A stretch of 64,000 bases of DNA from JASMTM01 sp046483075 (GCA_046483075.1 JAWODV010000066.1:38246-102245); one strand, 5' to 3'; shown: positions 17,140 to 27,105, counted from the first letter of the stretch. The notes: generated by a model not told the origin, from the sequence alone. Translations and numbers: made by a program.

Positions 17140-19330
17140 AGTAAAACTGGATGGAATTGTACAGGGTGTGGGATTCAGACCATTTATTGCCAGATTAGCA
17201 AAATCAATGGATCTTAAAGGAACTGTTGAAAATAGAGAAAATGGAGTTGTGATAATTCTTGAATGTGATGAAAAAAACCTCCATAGATTCATTGAACGCA
17301 TTGAAAAAGAGAAACCTGTTCCAGCAAAACTAAACAAAATAACATTTAGTTTTATAAAAAGCAAAAACAGCTTCAAAGATTTCAGTATCAAGAAAAGTGA
17401 GAAAAAAGGAAAAAATATTACTGTTTTCCCGCCCGATATTGCAATGTGCGATGAATGTATTGATGAGATGTTTTCAAAGGGGACCAACCGTTATAGATAT
17501 CCTTTTACAAGTTGCGCTCAATGCGGCCCTCGATTTTCAATAACCAGCGGGTTACCCTACGATAGACCCCTTACAACTATGAAAAAATTCCCCATGTGCG
17601 ATGATTGTGAGCATGAATACAATAATATTGATGATAGAAGATATCATGCTCAGACAAATTGTTGCGACAAATGTGGACCCCAATATTTTTTTCAGAAAAC
17701 GAAAGATGATAAAAAAATTTATGGGAAAGAAGCCTTTGATAAAGCTGTCGACATTATTAAAAAAGATGGGATTATTGCTGTAAAAGGAATCGGTGGATTT
17801 CATTTAATGTGTCGTCCCAATGAAATTGCAGTGAAAAGACTGAGAGGGAAAAAACAACGTCCTGTAAAACCCTTTGCTTTGCTTGCAAAAGATATCAAGA
17901 CAATAAAATCATTTGCTTATATAACCGATTCAGAAAAGAAACTGCTTCTATCTCCTGCAAGACCAATTGTTTTGCTTAGGAGTAAGTCATCTGTTTTTCA
18001 CAATATTGCACCGGGTATCGATCGTATCGGGGTGATGCTACCTTATGCAGGAATACATCATCTTTTAATGGAAGAATTTTCTGTTCTTGTAGCTACAAGT
18101 GGTAATATATCCGGAGAAATTATCTGTGCAAAAAATAGTGAGGCTCTCAATAAACTTGGAGATTTCTGTGATGGTTTTTTGTTACATGACAGGGATATTT
18201 TAAATAGATGCGATGATTCAGTAATCAAACCTGCAAAGAAGGACTTTATTTTTATCAGAAAATCAAGAGGCTTTATTCCTGACAAAATATATACGGGATA
18301 TAAAAATAAAAAAGAAATTCTGGCCTTTGGTGCAGATTTGAAGTCAAGTTTTGGTTTTTTGCGCAAAGGAGATTTCATCGGAAGCCAGTATTTAGGAGAT
18401 CTTTCTTATAAAGCAAATCAGGAAACCTATCTGAATATGATCAAACGTTTTGAAATGCTTTTCGATTTTTCCCCTGAAATGGTTGTGGTCGATTCTCATC
18501 CCAATTATTTTTCCAGTAACCTTGGTAATGAATATGCAATTAGAAAAGATTTAAAAACCCTTCATTGTCAGCACCATAAAGCTCATATCTACAGCGTAAT
18601 GGCTGAAAACGGCCTTAAGGAATGCATAGGAGTAGCTTTTGATGGTACAGGTTACGGTGAAGACGGAAATATCTGGGGTGGTGAGTTCTTTGAGATAAGG
18701 AAAAAATACTCAAAAAGAATTGCTCATCTCCGTTATGTTCCACTTCCCGGAGGAGAAAAGGCTGCAATGAATCCAGAACTTATGGCCTCTTCTTACTTAA
18801 ATGCAGCAGGATTTGCTGTAAAAAGTAAAGCATATAAACTTATGATAAATAACGCGACCGTACATTCATCCTCTGCAGGAAGATTATTTGATGCGGTGTC
18901 CTCCATACTCGGCATTTGCAACCAGAACACCTTTGAAGGAGAAGCTCCCATGAAACTGGAAGCATTATCATATAAAACCTCCAAAACGCTACCATGGGAT
19001 CTTCAGGACGGAACTTCTCCATGGACAATTAATTGGGTAAAGATCATACGGTTTTTAAATGAGAAGAAAGAAACAACTAATACAGAAGAGTTGGCTTCAA
19101 TATTTCACAGAACACTTGCTGATATTGTCACCAGGGTGTGTGTTAAAGCAAAAGAAATAACAAAAATAAACACAGTGTGCCTTTCAGGTGGCGTGTTTCA
19201 AAACGCACTGCTCTTTGATACATGCTTTGAGCTTTTAGAAGAAGCTGGTATCAATGTATATTATAATTGTATGGTATCACCCAACGATGAAGGCATAGCA
19301 CTGGGACAGGCTTTTTGGGCTTCTTTGTAA
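17126..19330 (+). CDS. hypF: Carbamoyltransferase HypF
   Basis: A 734-residue maturation enzyme that makes the cyanide ligands of the NiFe site from carbamoyl phosphate. Domains in order: acylphosphatase (GIVQGVGFRPF, residues 1-90), two zinc fingers built from four CxxC pairs (about 107-180), a YrdC-like domain (about 200-385) and the Kae1/HypF carbamoyl-transfer domain (CQHHKAH near 483-489, and VAFDGTGYGEDG). The start was set at the ATG at 17126, so that the acylphosphatase fold begins at its usual place; in-frame codons upstream fall inside hycI. Confidence 0.96.
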   Translation: MSVFEVKLDGIVQGVGFRPFIARLAKSMDLKGTVENRENGVVIILECDEKNLHRFIERIEKEKPVPAKLNKITFSFIKSKNSFKDFSIKKSEKKGKNITVFPPDIAMCDECIDEMFSKGTNRYRYPFTSCAQCGPRFSITSGLPYDRPLTTMKKFPMCDDCEHEYNNIDDRRYHAQTNCCDKCGPQYFFQKTKDDKKIYGKEAFDKAVDIIKKDGIIAVKGIGGFHLMCRPNEIAVKRLRGKKQRPVKPFALLAKDIKTIKSFAYITDSEKKLLLSPARPIVLLRSKSSVFHNIAPGIDRIGVMLPYAGIHHLLMEEFSVLVATSGNISGEIICAKNSEALNKLGDFCDGFLLHDRDILNRCDDSVIKPAKKDFIFIRKSRGFIPDKIYTGYKNKKEILAFGADLKSSFGFLRKGDFIGSQYLGDLSYKANQETYLNMIKRFEMLFDFSPEMVVVDSHPNYFSSNLGNEYAIRKDLKTLHCQHHKAHIYSVMAENGLKECIGVAFDGTGYGEDGNIWGGEFFEIRKKYSKRIAHLRYVPLPGGEKAAMNPELMASSYLNAAGFAVKSKAYKLMINNATVHSSSAGRLFDAVSSILGICNQNTFEGEAPMKLEALSYKTSKTLPWDLQDGTSPWTINWVKIIRFLNEKKETTNTEELASIFHRTLADIVTRVCVKAKEITKINTVCLSGGVFQNALLFDTCFELLEEAGINVYYNCMVSPNDEGIALGQAFWASL

Positions 19331-19366
19331 CCGGATAAACCAACTTCAGCTTAATGAGGTGTTTAT

Positions 19367-19582
19367 ATGTGTCTGGCAGTTCCGCTTGAGATAGTCAAAC
19401 TGGATGGGAATAAAGCAACGGTAGAAAGATCAGGTGTACGTTTTGAAGCTGATATACGATTGATCAGCAATGCAAAAATAGGTGATTTTGTACTTGTCCA
19501 TGCAGGTTTCGCAATACAAAAGGTGGATAAGGAAGAGGCGCAGAAAACTCTGGAAATTTTCGATCGAATGGCTGATGAATGA
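19367..19582 (+). CDS. hypC: Hydrogenase assembly chaperone HypC
   Basis: A 71-residue chaperone with the obligatory N-terminal MCLAVP; Cys2 binds the Fe(CN)2CO unit on its way to the large subunit. GAGGTG precedes the ATG. It is 36 nt behind hypF and overlaps hypD by 4 nt (ATGA). Confidence 0.96.
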   Translation: MCLAVPLEIVKLDGNKATVERSGVRFEADIRLISNAKIGDFVLVHAGFAIQKVDKEEAQKTLEIFDRMADE

Positions 19583-20601
19583 TGCCTTACAGAGTCATGG
19601 AGGTATGTGGAACACATACACATGAAATTATGCGTTATGGACTTAAGCATATTTACAGAGAAAAGTTGGAACTTATTAGTGGCCCTGGTTGTCCTGTGTG
19701 CGTAACAACCCAATCAGATATAGATAGATTGTTATACTTAAGTCAGAAGGGTATTAGAATCTACAGTTTCAGCGATATGTTGAAGGTGCCTGGAAAAAAG
19801 GGAACTTTAAGAGATCTCCGTGCTGAAGGTGGAGATGTTAGAGAAATTTATAATCCACTACAAATACTCGATGATATGCATAAGGAACCAGCTGAATGTG
19901 CAGTTTTTGCAGCTATTGGTTTTGAAACAACGGCTCCCCTGGTTGCCTCACTTGTTGAAGAATTGATAAATAGGCGAATAGATAACGTTTATATATACTC
20001 TCTTTTGAAATTAATACCTCCCGCAATGGATGCCCTTCTTCAGGATACAGAAAGTCTTATTGATGCATTTCTATGTCCCGGACATGTAAGTGTTGTTATA
20101 GGTGAATTACCCTATATTGAGCTTTCTAAGAAATACGACAATCCCTTCGTTATAGGCGGATTTGATGAAAACCACTTAAGACTTGCTCTAGATAAAATAC
20201 TGGAAATGCTTGAAGGAGAAGAAAAAGGTGTGGCCAATGCTTATTCTTCGGTGGTTAAACGTTATGGAAACCCTAAAGCGCAAAAAATCATTGAAAAATA
20301 TTTCATGGAGTCAGATTCTGAATGGAGAGGACTTGGAAAGTTACCGAATTCTGGACTTAAACTAAAAGAAGAGTATTCATTTTATGACATAAAATCCCAT
20401 TATTCCTTTGAAAATATTAGATCAGTTGATAGTTGTCCATGCGGCAGTGTTATAACCGGTAAACTTCAGCCCAATGAATGTCCTTACTTTGGAAAGGATT
20501 GTACACCAGAGTATCCCGTGGGACCCTGTATGGTATCCTCAGAAGGAGCATGTCATGCTTTTTTTATGTTTCAACAGAGAGGAGGTACAAGAATTGAATG
20601 A
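19579..20601 (+). CDS. hypD: Hydrogenase iron-cofactor scaffold HypD
   Basis: A 340-residue protein with all HypD signatures: EVCGTHTHEIMRYG (residues 8-21), SGPGCPVCVT (residues 34-43), GFETTAP and the cysteine-rich C-terminus (CPCGSVITGKLQPNECPYFG, then CTPEYPVGPCMVS) that holds the [4Fe-4S] cluster. With HypC it carries the iron while CN and CO ligands are attached. Confidence 0.97.
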   Translation: MMPYRVMEVCGTHTHEIMRYGLKHIYREKLELISGPGCPVCVTTQSDIDRLLYLSQKGIRIYSFSDMLKVPGKKGTLRDLRAEGGDVREIYNPLQILDDMHKEPAECAVFAAIGFETTAPLVASLVEELINRRIDNVYIYSLLKLIPPAMDALLQDTESLIDAFLCPGHVSVVIGELPYIELSKKYDNPFVIGGFDENHLRLALDKILEMLEGEEKGVANAYSSVVKRYGNPKAQKIIEKYFMESDSEWRGLGKLPNSGLKLKEEYSFYDIKSHYSFENIRSVDSCPCGSVITGKLQPNECPYFGKDCTPEYPVGPCMVSSEGACHAFFMFQQRGGTRIE

Positions 20602-21571
20602 AATCATCACAGTGCACCACAACAGTGGCAGAAAACAATACGAACTTATAGAATTGATTAACAAAGAACTCGGAGACAGACTGGTGTCTACTGAAAATGA
20701 TGGAGGCATTCTAACTGATGCAGTAGATACATTCACTGCAGATTCTTTTACCATTAAACCATTATTCTTTCCAGGGGGAGATATTGGCAATCTTTCTATA
20801 AGTGGTAGCGTAAATGACACTATAATGCTCGGTGCCAGGCCTCTATATTTATCATTATCACTGGTTATCGAAGAAGGATTAAAAATCACAACTTTAAAGA
20901 ATATTCTTAACTCAATTCGAAAAGAGCTTGAAACAACCGATACATATGTCCTTTGTGGCGATACAAAGGTTGTCGATAAAGGTGAAGTTGATGGACTAAT
21001 AATCAACACAACCTGTCTTGGAAAAGCAGTGAAGGAAGCACTTACAGTTGATAGAATTAAAAACAACGATTCCATTATTGTTACAGGACCCCTCGGGTTA
21101 CATGGCGCTGCTGTCATGGCATATAGAAATGGATTTGAAATTGATTTCGAGAGTGACTGCAGCTCAATTATGCCTCTACTGGATGCTGTAAAAAAATATG
21201 ATATTCATGTTATGAGAGATCTTACCAGAGGAGGTTTCGTACAAATACTAAATGAACTGGCAATTTCCTCTAGAAAAGAAATTACTATTGATGAAAATTT
21301 ATTACGAATTCCTGCAGGTGTCGAATCAGTATCTGAGATACTGGGAATAAATCCTTTATACCTGGCATGTGAAGGGACAGCTGCAGTATTTTGCAATAGA
21401 AGAGTTGAAAATGAGTTGCTGACGTTTTTAAAGAATAGAGGGTTATCGCCCTTTAAAGCAGGTAACGTAGGTAAAGATGCAGAAAGACCCCTGGTTAGCC
21501 TTAGATCTAATTCCGGAGCGGAGAGGGTCTTACCCATGTTGATTGAAGAACTGACTCCTCGAATATGCTAA
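20594..21571 (+). CDS. hypE: Thiocarboxamide-forming dehydratase HypE
   Basis: A 325-residue PurM-like ATPase that dehydrates the carbamoyl group to cyanide. The protein ends in PRIC, whose terminal cysteine is the modified residue. DxVD-type substrate motifs near DAVDTFTADSF and FFPGGDIG are present. The start is a TTG at 20594 with GGAGGT 7 nt upstream, which gives the usual N-terminus (NEIITVHHNSG); longer in-frame readings lie inside hypD. It is the last gene of the operon. No clear terminator follows. Confidence 0.95.
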   Translation: MNEIITVHHNSGRKQYELIELINKELGDRLVSTENDGGILTDAVDTFTADSFTIKPLFFPGGDIGNLSISGSVNDTIMLGARPLYLSLSLVIEEGLKITTLKNILNSIRKELETTDTYVLCGDTKVVDKGEVDGLIINTTCLGKAVKEALTVDRIKNNDSIIVTGPLGLHGAAVMAYRNGFEIDFESDCSSIMPLLDAVKKYDIHVMRDLTRGGFVQILNELAISSRKEITIDENLLRIPAGVESVSEILGINPLYLACEGTAAVFCNRRVENELLTFLKNRGLSPFKAGNVGKDAERPLVSLRSNSGAERVLPMLIEELTPRIC

Positions 21572-21627
21572 GAGAAACGTTTATTATTGCCTTACACACT
21601 CATTTATTAGATATAGCATCCAAATGT

Positions 21628-21633
21628 TATAAT
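21628..21633 (+). promoter_or_regulatory. Possible -10 box of the peptide transporter operon
   Basis: A perfect TATAAT lies about 90 nt before the first transporter gene in the 151-nt gap after hypE. The matching -35 is poor (TTATTA about 18 bp upstream), so this is tentative. Confidence 0.35.
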
Positions 21634-21722
21634 TAATTATTGAAAAGTTTCATTTCTTCACAAGTTGATTTCGGCTTTGATTCTAGATTTTGCAATGACC
21701 GATAAAAAAAGTGAGGGCATCA

Positions 21723-22655
21723 ATGGCAAAGAAAAAACGTTATTTTATCTACAGAATCTTAAGGACGATAATAACCGCTTTCGGTGTAACATTAATAGCA
21801 TTTCTAATACTTCACTTAACTCCTGGCGATCCTGTAAAAATAATGCTTGGGCCCTATGCTACAGAAGAAAATGTAGCGGCATTAAGAGCAAAATATAAAC
21901 TTGATCAACCACTACATATACAATATATAAGCTGGATAAGCAATGTTATTAAAGGCGATTTTGGAACTTCCATAAGATACGATCAACCCGTTAGTGAATT
22001 GATTGCTTCCCGGGCAGGACCTACACTGGTTCTTACAGCTACAGGATTATTAATAGCTGTGGTTTTTGGAGTGCTTCTTGGTGTAATGGCAGCGCTAAAA
22101 CGCAATTCTATCCTCGATTATTTCTCAACATTCCAGGCAATGTTCTGGATATCCATACCAGCATTTTGGCTGGGAATATTGCTGCTGTATATATTCGGTT
22201 TGAGAATGCGACTGGTACCCATTGGCGGAATGGTTGGCATTACTTCATTGATATTGCCTGCATTAACTCTAGGATTAAGACAGGAAGCCTGGTTTGCGAG
22301 ACCCATGAGAGCAGAAATGCTTGAAGTCCTAAACCAGGATTACATAAAAACAGCAAAAGCAAAGGGACTTAAGTACGGTTATGTGATATGGAAGCATGCA
22401 ATGAGAAACGCCCTGATACCTATTATTACTATGCTTGCTTTAAGATTGCCCTGGATAATTGGTGGTTCAGTAGTGGTCGAAGTAGTTTTTTCTTGGGGCG
22501 GACTTGGCAGTTTACTTGTAAATAGTGTTCTTGCCAGAGATTATCCTGTTGTTCAATCAATACTTTTACTTATAGCTATTCTTGTGGTGTTAGCAAATCT
22601 AGCTGCGGATCTTTTATATGCGGTTATCGATCCCAGAATAAGGACAGAAGGTTAG
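21723..22655 (+). CDS. dppB: Peptide/nickel-type ABC transporter permease (DppB-like)
   Basis: A 310-residue inner-membrane permease with six helices and the EAA-type loop characteristic of DppB/OppB/NikB. The N-terminus GVTLIAFLILHLTPGDPVKIMLG is the family signature. The ATG at 21723 has GAGG 6 nt upstream; an in-frame GTG at 21711 is possible. It pairs with the permease gene 4 nt downstream. The Dpp/Opp/Nik family members cannot be told apart reliably by the permease alone. Confidence 0.9.
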   Translation: MAKKKRYFIYRILRTIITAFGVTLIAFLILHLTPGDPVKIMLGPYATEENVAALRAKYKLDQPLHIQYISWISNVIKGDFGTSIRYDQPVSELIASRAGPTLVLTATGLLIAVVFGVLLGVMAALKRNSILDYFSTFQAMFWISIPAFWLGILLLYIFGLRMRLVPIGGMVGITSLILPALTLGLRQEAWFARPMRAEMLEVLNQDYIKTAKAKGLKYGYVIWKHAMRNALIPIITMLALRLPWIIGGSVVVEVVFSWGGLGSLLVNSVLARDYPVVQSILLLIAILVVLANLAADLLYAVIDPRIRTEG

Positions 22656-22659
22656 TAAT

Positions 22660-23568
22660 ATGGAAGATAAAGAACTTTCCTATGAAAACGTAAAAAACGA
22701 AATAAATAAGTTAAAAAGAAGTAGAAGCAGCCAGCTTTCTCTTGTTTGGTCAAGGTTTAAGAAAAACAGATTGGCACTAGTTGGTTTTATTATTGTAAGT
22801 ATAGTTATATTCATAGCTATCTTTGCTCCAGTGCTTACTCCATACGATCCGTTCGACACAGATCCCTTTTATCGTTTGAAACCCCCTTCATGGGAACACT
22901 GGATTGGTACCGATGCCATGGGTAGAGACGTTCTCACAAGATTGTTCTATGGCGCTCGAATTGCTCTGATGATAGGTGTACTTATCATCCTCTTTGAAGG
23001 TGCAATAGGCATAATTCTTGGAATTATTTCTGGATTTTTCGGAGGATTTGTGGACGTAATAATTATGAGGGTCGTGGATGTACTCAGGTCCTTCCCGGTT
23101 ATTATACTTGCAATGGCTATCGCAGGCATAATGGGACAGGGCATATATAACGTAGTGATTGCCCTAGGGTTGGTTGGCTGGACTACATATGCAAGAATGG
23201 TTCGCAGTAAAATCTTAACCATAAAGAACTCTGACTATGTTGAAGCTGCTTATTCCATTGGAGAATCAAGATTCTCAGTTGTGCTTAGATATATTATGCC
23301 AAATGCAATACCAACGGCAATCATAATGATTTGCATAATGATGCCCACAGCACTTATAGCAAGTGCTACCCTTAGTTTTCTCGGGGTAGGTGTTCAACCA
23401 CCTACACCCTCCTGGGGATCAATGATTTCAGCGGGAAGAGATTATCTAATAATGGCTCCATGGATTTCAACATCAGCCGGAATATTTATAATGGTAACAG
23501 TACTCGGGTTTAACTTCATAGGAGATGGTTTACGAGATGCCCTTGATCCAACAACAAAGCGAAACTAA
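22660..23568 (+). CDS. dppC: Peptide/nickel-type ABC transporter permease (DppC-like)
   Basis: A 302-residue permease with an N-terminal cytoplasmic segment (OppC_N type, up to about residue 40) and six helices. Signatures include WIGTDAMGRDVLTRLFYGAR and, near the C-terminus, LSFLGVGVQPPTPSWG. It forms the heterodimeric channel with DppB. Confidence 0.92.
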   Translation: MEDKELSYENVKNEINKLKRSRSSQLSLVWSRFKKNRLALVGFIIVSIVIFIAIFAPVLTPYDPFDTDPFYRLKPPSWEHWIGTDAMGRDVLTRLFYGARIALMIGVLIILFEGAIGIILGIISGFFGGFVDVIIMRVVDVLRSFPVIILAMAIAGIMGQGIYNVVIALGLVGWTTYARMVRSKILTIKNSDYVEAAYSIGESRFSVVLRYIMPNAIPTAIIMICIMMPTALIASATLSFLGVGVQPPTPSWGSMISAGRDYLIMAPWISTSAGIFIMVTVLGFNFIGDGLRDALDPTTKRN

Positions 23569-23581
23569 AGGGGATAGTACA

Positions 23582-24544
23582 ATGAACAATTTAATTGAAA
23601 TTAAAAATCTGGTTGTCTCCTTCGATACTGAAGAAGGAAAGGTTGAAGCGCTTGACGGCGTGGAATTTCAGGTCGAAGAAGGGACAATTCACGGATTAAT
23701 TGGAGAAACCGGCTGCGGAAAAAGTATTACAGGAATGTCGATAATGGGATTGCTTGATACCAACGCCCTTATCGAAAACGGAGAAATTATATTCAAAGAA
23801 AAAAATATCTTAAAATACAGCGAAAAACGTCTTCAAAGAGAAATTAGAGGAAATGAAATAGCCATGATATTTCAAGATCCGGCTTCATCATTAAATCCTG
23901 TTTTTACCATTAAAAATCAAATGGCAGAAGTTATTAGAATGTATCAAAAGGCAGGAAAAAAGGGGATATTAAAAAGAGTCATGGAAGAGCTTTCCAGGGT
24001 AAAACTCCCTGACGTTGATTCGTTGATCTACAAATATCCACATCAGTTGTCTGGAGGCATGAAACAAAGAGTAATGATAGCCATGATGCTTTCGTGTAAT
24101 CCGTCACTACTCATAGCTGATGAACCTACAACCGCTCTTGATGTTTCAATCCAGGCACAATTCTTGAAGATATTAAACGATTTAAGACAGGAAATGAATA
24201 TGACAATGTTATACATTACACATAATCTCGCAGTCATAAGTGAAATTTGTGACCGAGTCTCTGTTATGTATGCAGGAAGAATTGTTGAAACCGCTCCTGT
24301 TAGATTATTATTCAAGTACGCGCAGCATCCATACACCTACAAACTAATCCATTCAGTGCTGGGAGTGGAAAATAAACTTGATGATCTTGAAGAGATTCCG
24401 GGATCCGTTCCAAGATTAATAAATCCTCCAAAGGGATGCAGATTTCATCCAAGATGTGAGGAAGCCAAAGAAATTTGTAGTAAGGAAGTACCAGTACTGA
24501 AAAAAATTGGAGAAAATCATTTTGTAGCCTGTCATGAAAGGTAA
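23582..24544 (+). CDS. dppD: Peptide/nickel-type ABC transporter ATPase (DppD-like)
   Basis: A 320-residue ATPase with Walker A GETGCGKS, Walker B LLIADEPTTALD and signature LSGGMKQR. The C-terminal oligopeptide-type extension (GCRFHPRCEEAKEIC) is present and carries the cysteines that bind an iron-sulfur cluster in some members. The ATG at 23582 has an AAGGGG site; an in-frame start at 23525 would extend into dppC. Confidence 0.93.
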   Translation: MNNLIEIKNLVVSFDTEEGKVEALDGVEFQVEEGTIHGLIGETGCGKSITGMSIMGLLDTNALIENGEIIFKEKNILKYSEKRLQREIRGNEIAMIFQDPASSLNPVFTIKNQMAEVIRMYQKAGKKGILKRVMEELSRVKLPDVDSLIYKYPHQLSGGMKQRVMIAMMLSCNPSLLIADEPTTALDVSIQAQFLKILNDLRQEMNMTMLYITHNLAVISEICDRVSVMYAGRIVETAPVRLLFKYAQHPYTYKLIHSVLGVENKLDDLEEIPGSVPRLINPPKGCRFHPRCEEAKEICSKEVPVLKKIGENHFVACHER

Positions 24545-24547
24545 CCT

Positions 24548-25495
24548 ATGAAAGATAAACTGTTGAAAATAAAAAACCTAAAAAAGCATTTTGAAAGCCC
24601 CAGAGGAGCCGTCAGGGCTGTAGATGGTGTTTCTTTCGATATCTATAAAGGTGAAACCTTTGGTCTGGTTGGCGAATCAGGTTGTGGTAAATCAACATTG
24701 ATTAGAACAATATTGCGTTTACTGGTGCCCACCTCAGGGAGTATTTATTTAAAGGATAAAGATATTTCAGATATTCCTAAAAAGTACACTATGTTTCTTA
24801 GAAAGCAGATGAGTCTGGTCTTTCAAAATCCACATTCATCGCTAAATCCTCGAATGACTGTTTATGACACCTTATCAAGGCCTTTTTTAATACACAAAAT
24901 TACAAAAAATAGGGAAGATACAACGGTAGAAATTGTAAAAGTTTTAAAGACAATGGGATTGCAAGCCGAACACATGATTAGATTTCCTCATGAGTTAAGT
25001 GGTGGACAAAAACAAAGAATTGCTGTTGCCCGTGCTTTGGCGGTAGAGCCTGAAGTCGTTTTTCTGGACGAACCAACATCAGCACTGGATGTTTCGGTTC
25101 AGACAAAAATCCTAAAGTTACTCAATAAAGCAAAAAAAGAAAGAAATCTGACATATTTTTATATTTCTCACGACATCAATCTCATAAGGGTTGTTTCTGA
25201 CAGAATAGGTGTTATGTATTTGGGCAAGATAGTAGAAATTGGTGATGTATCAAAGGTTTACAATAAACCACTTCATCCATATACTGTTGGACTTTTTAAA
25301 TCTGTTCCTGAACCTGATCCTGACAAAAAAATTACTGAGATTCCACTGGTTGGAGAAGTCCCAAGCCCCATTAATCCGCCTGAAGGATGTAGATTCCATC
25401 CAAGATGTCCTCACGCCTTTGATAAGTGTCGTGAAATAGAACCTGAACTAAAGCCATGTGAAGATGAACGTTTGGTAGCGTGCCATTTATATTGA
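24548..25495 (+). CDS. dppF: Peptide/nickel-type ABC transporter ATPase (DppF-like)
   Basis: A 315-residue ATPase with Walker A GESGCGKST, signature LSGGQKQR, Walker B VVFLDEPTSALD and the C-terminal GCRFHPRCPHAFDKC extension. It forms the nucleotide-binding pair with DppD; the genes are 3 nt apart. Confidence 0.93.
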   Translation: MKDKLLKIKNLKKHFESPRGAVRAVDGVSFDIYKGETFGLVGESGCGKSTLIRTILRLLVPTSGSIYLKDKDISDIPKKYTMFLRKQMSLVFQNPHSSLNPRMTVYDTLSRPFLIHKITKNREDTTVEIVKVLKTMGLQAEHMIRFPHELSGGQKQRIAVARALAVEPEVVFLDEPTSALDVSVQTKILKLLNKAKKERNLTYFYISHDINLIRVVSDRIGVMYLGKIVEIGDVSKVYNKPLHPYTVGLFKSVPEPDPDKKITEIPLVGEVPSPINPPEGCRFHPRCPHAFDKCREIEPELKPCEDERLVACHLY

Positions 25496-25520
25496 TTATC
25501 ACCTTTAAAGGAGGGGTATT

Positions 25521-27050
25521 ATGAAAAGAGTACGTGCACTATTTGTACTGATGATGGTTCTTTTGGTAGCTGGTTTTGCTTTTGCAGGTAAAGCCGAAGA
25601 TAAGGCTATTATTGCAATGCAGACTGAACCATCAAAATTAAATCCCATTACTTACCAGGACACGGAAACTGATTTTGTTCTATCTTCTATCTGTGACCCA
25701 CTTATTGAACTTACAGCGCAGGGAGACTACACTGCAGAAGGAGCAGTAATTGAAAGTTACTCAGTTTCTGAAGATGGAAAAGTTTATACCTTCAATATCA
25801 GAAAAGGTATAACATTCCATAATGGAGAACCATTAACAGCTGAAGATGTCAAATTTACCTATGAATCGTTTATGGATCCTTCACTTGGTTCCCCGCATCA
25901 TCAGTATTACGCTGATATCGAAGAAGTTGTCCTTGCTGATGAATATACCGTTGAAGTTCACCTGGCAGAAAGAAATGTGACATTTTTGACCACAGCAAGA
26001 CTCAGGAATCATGTGCTACCAAAAGATTATATTGAAGAATTCGGTTGGTCCGGATTTCAGAAAAAACCAATAGGTAGTGGCCCATATCAATTTGCAGTCC
26101 ATGTTCCAGGCCAGAGAATTGTTTTACGACGTTACGATGATTACTGGGGAGAAAAAGCCAAAATAAAAACTGTTGAATTCAGATTCTATCCCGAAATAAC
26201 AACAGCAACCATGGCACTGCAGGCCAAACAGGTAGACTTCATTGCTGAACTTCCAGCAGAAGAATACCAAATGCTTAAGAACGTTCCAGGCCTCAAATAT
26301 GGTAGTTTTACAAAATTCGAAGATCATAGAATATGCTTTAACAAACGTCCTGATTCCGTTTTCAGTGATGTAAAGGTTAGACAGGCTGTTGCTTATGCCA
26401 TTAACAGAGAAGAGCTCATCGCTCTCACCCGCGGAGAAATGGCTGTTCCTGCTGTAGGAAGGATCCCCTATTTCCATGCAGCATATTCTCCCGATACTCC
26501 TGCATATGAACAGGATTTTGAAAAGGCAAAGGAATTACTTGAAGAAGCTGGTTATCCCGATGGTTTCAAGACTAAAATTTACGCACCAGCAGGTTATAGA
26601 GAAAGAGTTCTTGAAGTCCAACAAATTCAGAGACAGCTTTCACAGATTGGAATCGAAGTCGAAGTTGTAACACTTGAATGGGGAACATATCTCGATGTTA
26701 CAGCAGAAGGTGAAGCCCCAATGTTTAGAGAACGCTGGTCTGCTTCTGCACCATCACCCTTCGGTTTTATTGAAAACTGGTATTCTGAATCAAGCTGGAA
26801 TCCAATATTTGGTACATATCATAACGAAGAGGTAGACAGGCTTATTGACGAAATCAAGGTCACGGTTAACGAACAGGATAGATGGGAACTTTATAAAGAA
26901 CTTCAGAAAATTGCTATGGAAGATGTTGTATGTTATCCACTTTATTGGCCAATAGAAGGCGTTGCCTATAACGATGAACTCAACATTCCTGAAGAACTAT
27001 TTAACGTATTCCTAAGACCAATATACAATATCAATAAGTGGAGTTACTAA
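25521..27050 (+). CDS. ABC transporter substrate-binding protein, family 5 (DppA-like)
   Basis: A 509-residue exported binding protein. Residues 1-22 form a signal peptide ending AFA. The SBP family 5 motif follows (DPLIELTAQGDYTAEGAVIESY and FNIRKGITFHNGEPLTAEDV). There is no lipobox cysteine, so it is probably free or anchored by its signal peptide. It closes the transporter operon behind an AAAGGAGGGG site. Ligand unknown: oligopeptides are the default, and the M20 amidohydrolase downstream supports a peptide-like substrate; nickel cannot be excluded because of the flanking hyp genes. Confidence 0.88.
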   Translation: MKRVRALFVLMMVLLVAGFAFAGKAEDKAIIAMQTEPSKLNPITYQDTETDFVLSSICDPLIELTAQGDYTAEGAVIESYSVSEDGKVYTFNIRKGITFHNGEPLTAEDVKFTYESFMDPSLGSPHHQYYADIEEVVLADEYTVEVHLAERNVTFLTTARLRNHVLPKDYIEEFGWSGFQKKPIGSGPYQFAVHVPGQRIVLRRYDDYWGEKAKIKTVEFRFYPEITTATMALQAKQVDFIAELPAEEYQMLKNVPGLKYGSFTKFEDHRICFNKRPDSVFSDVKVRQAVAYAINREELIALTRGEMAVPAVGRIPYFHAAYSPDTPAYEQDFEKAKELLEEAGYPDGFKTKIYAPAGYRERVLEVQQIQRQLSQIGIEVEVVTLEWGTYLDVTAEGEAPMFRERWSASAPSPFGFIENWYSESSWNPIFGTYHNEEVDRLIDEIKVTVNEQDRWELYKELQKIAMEDVVCYPLYWPIEGVAYNDELNIPEELFNVFLRPIYNINKWSY

Positions 27051-27071
27051 TAACCTTTAGTTAAGTTTAAC

Positions 27072-27105
27072 AAGAGACAACATCGCATGATGTTGTCTCT
27101 TTCTA
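27072..27105 (+). terminator. Rho-independent terminator after the binding-protein gene
   Basis: A perfect 12-bp stem (AGAGACAACATC, 27073-27084, with its complement 27089-27100), a 4-nt loop and a T-rich tail. The M20 gene begins only about 20 nt later, so part of its expression may come from read-through. Confidence 0.85.

Noticed and set aside
20474..20593. N-terminal extension of hypE
   Set aside because: It falls in the hypD coding region and is not part of the HypE family; TTG at 20594 has a good ribosome site.
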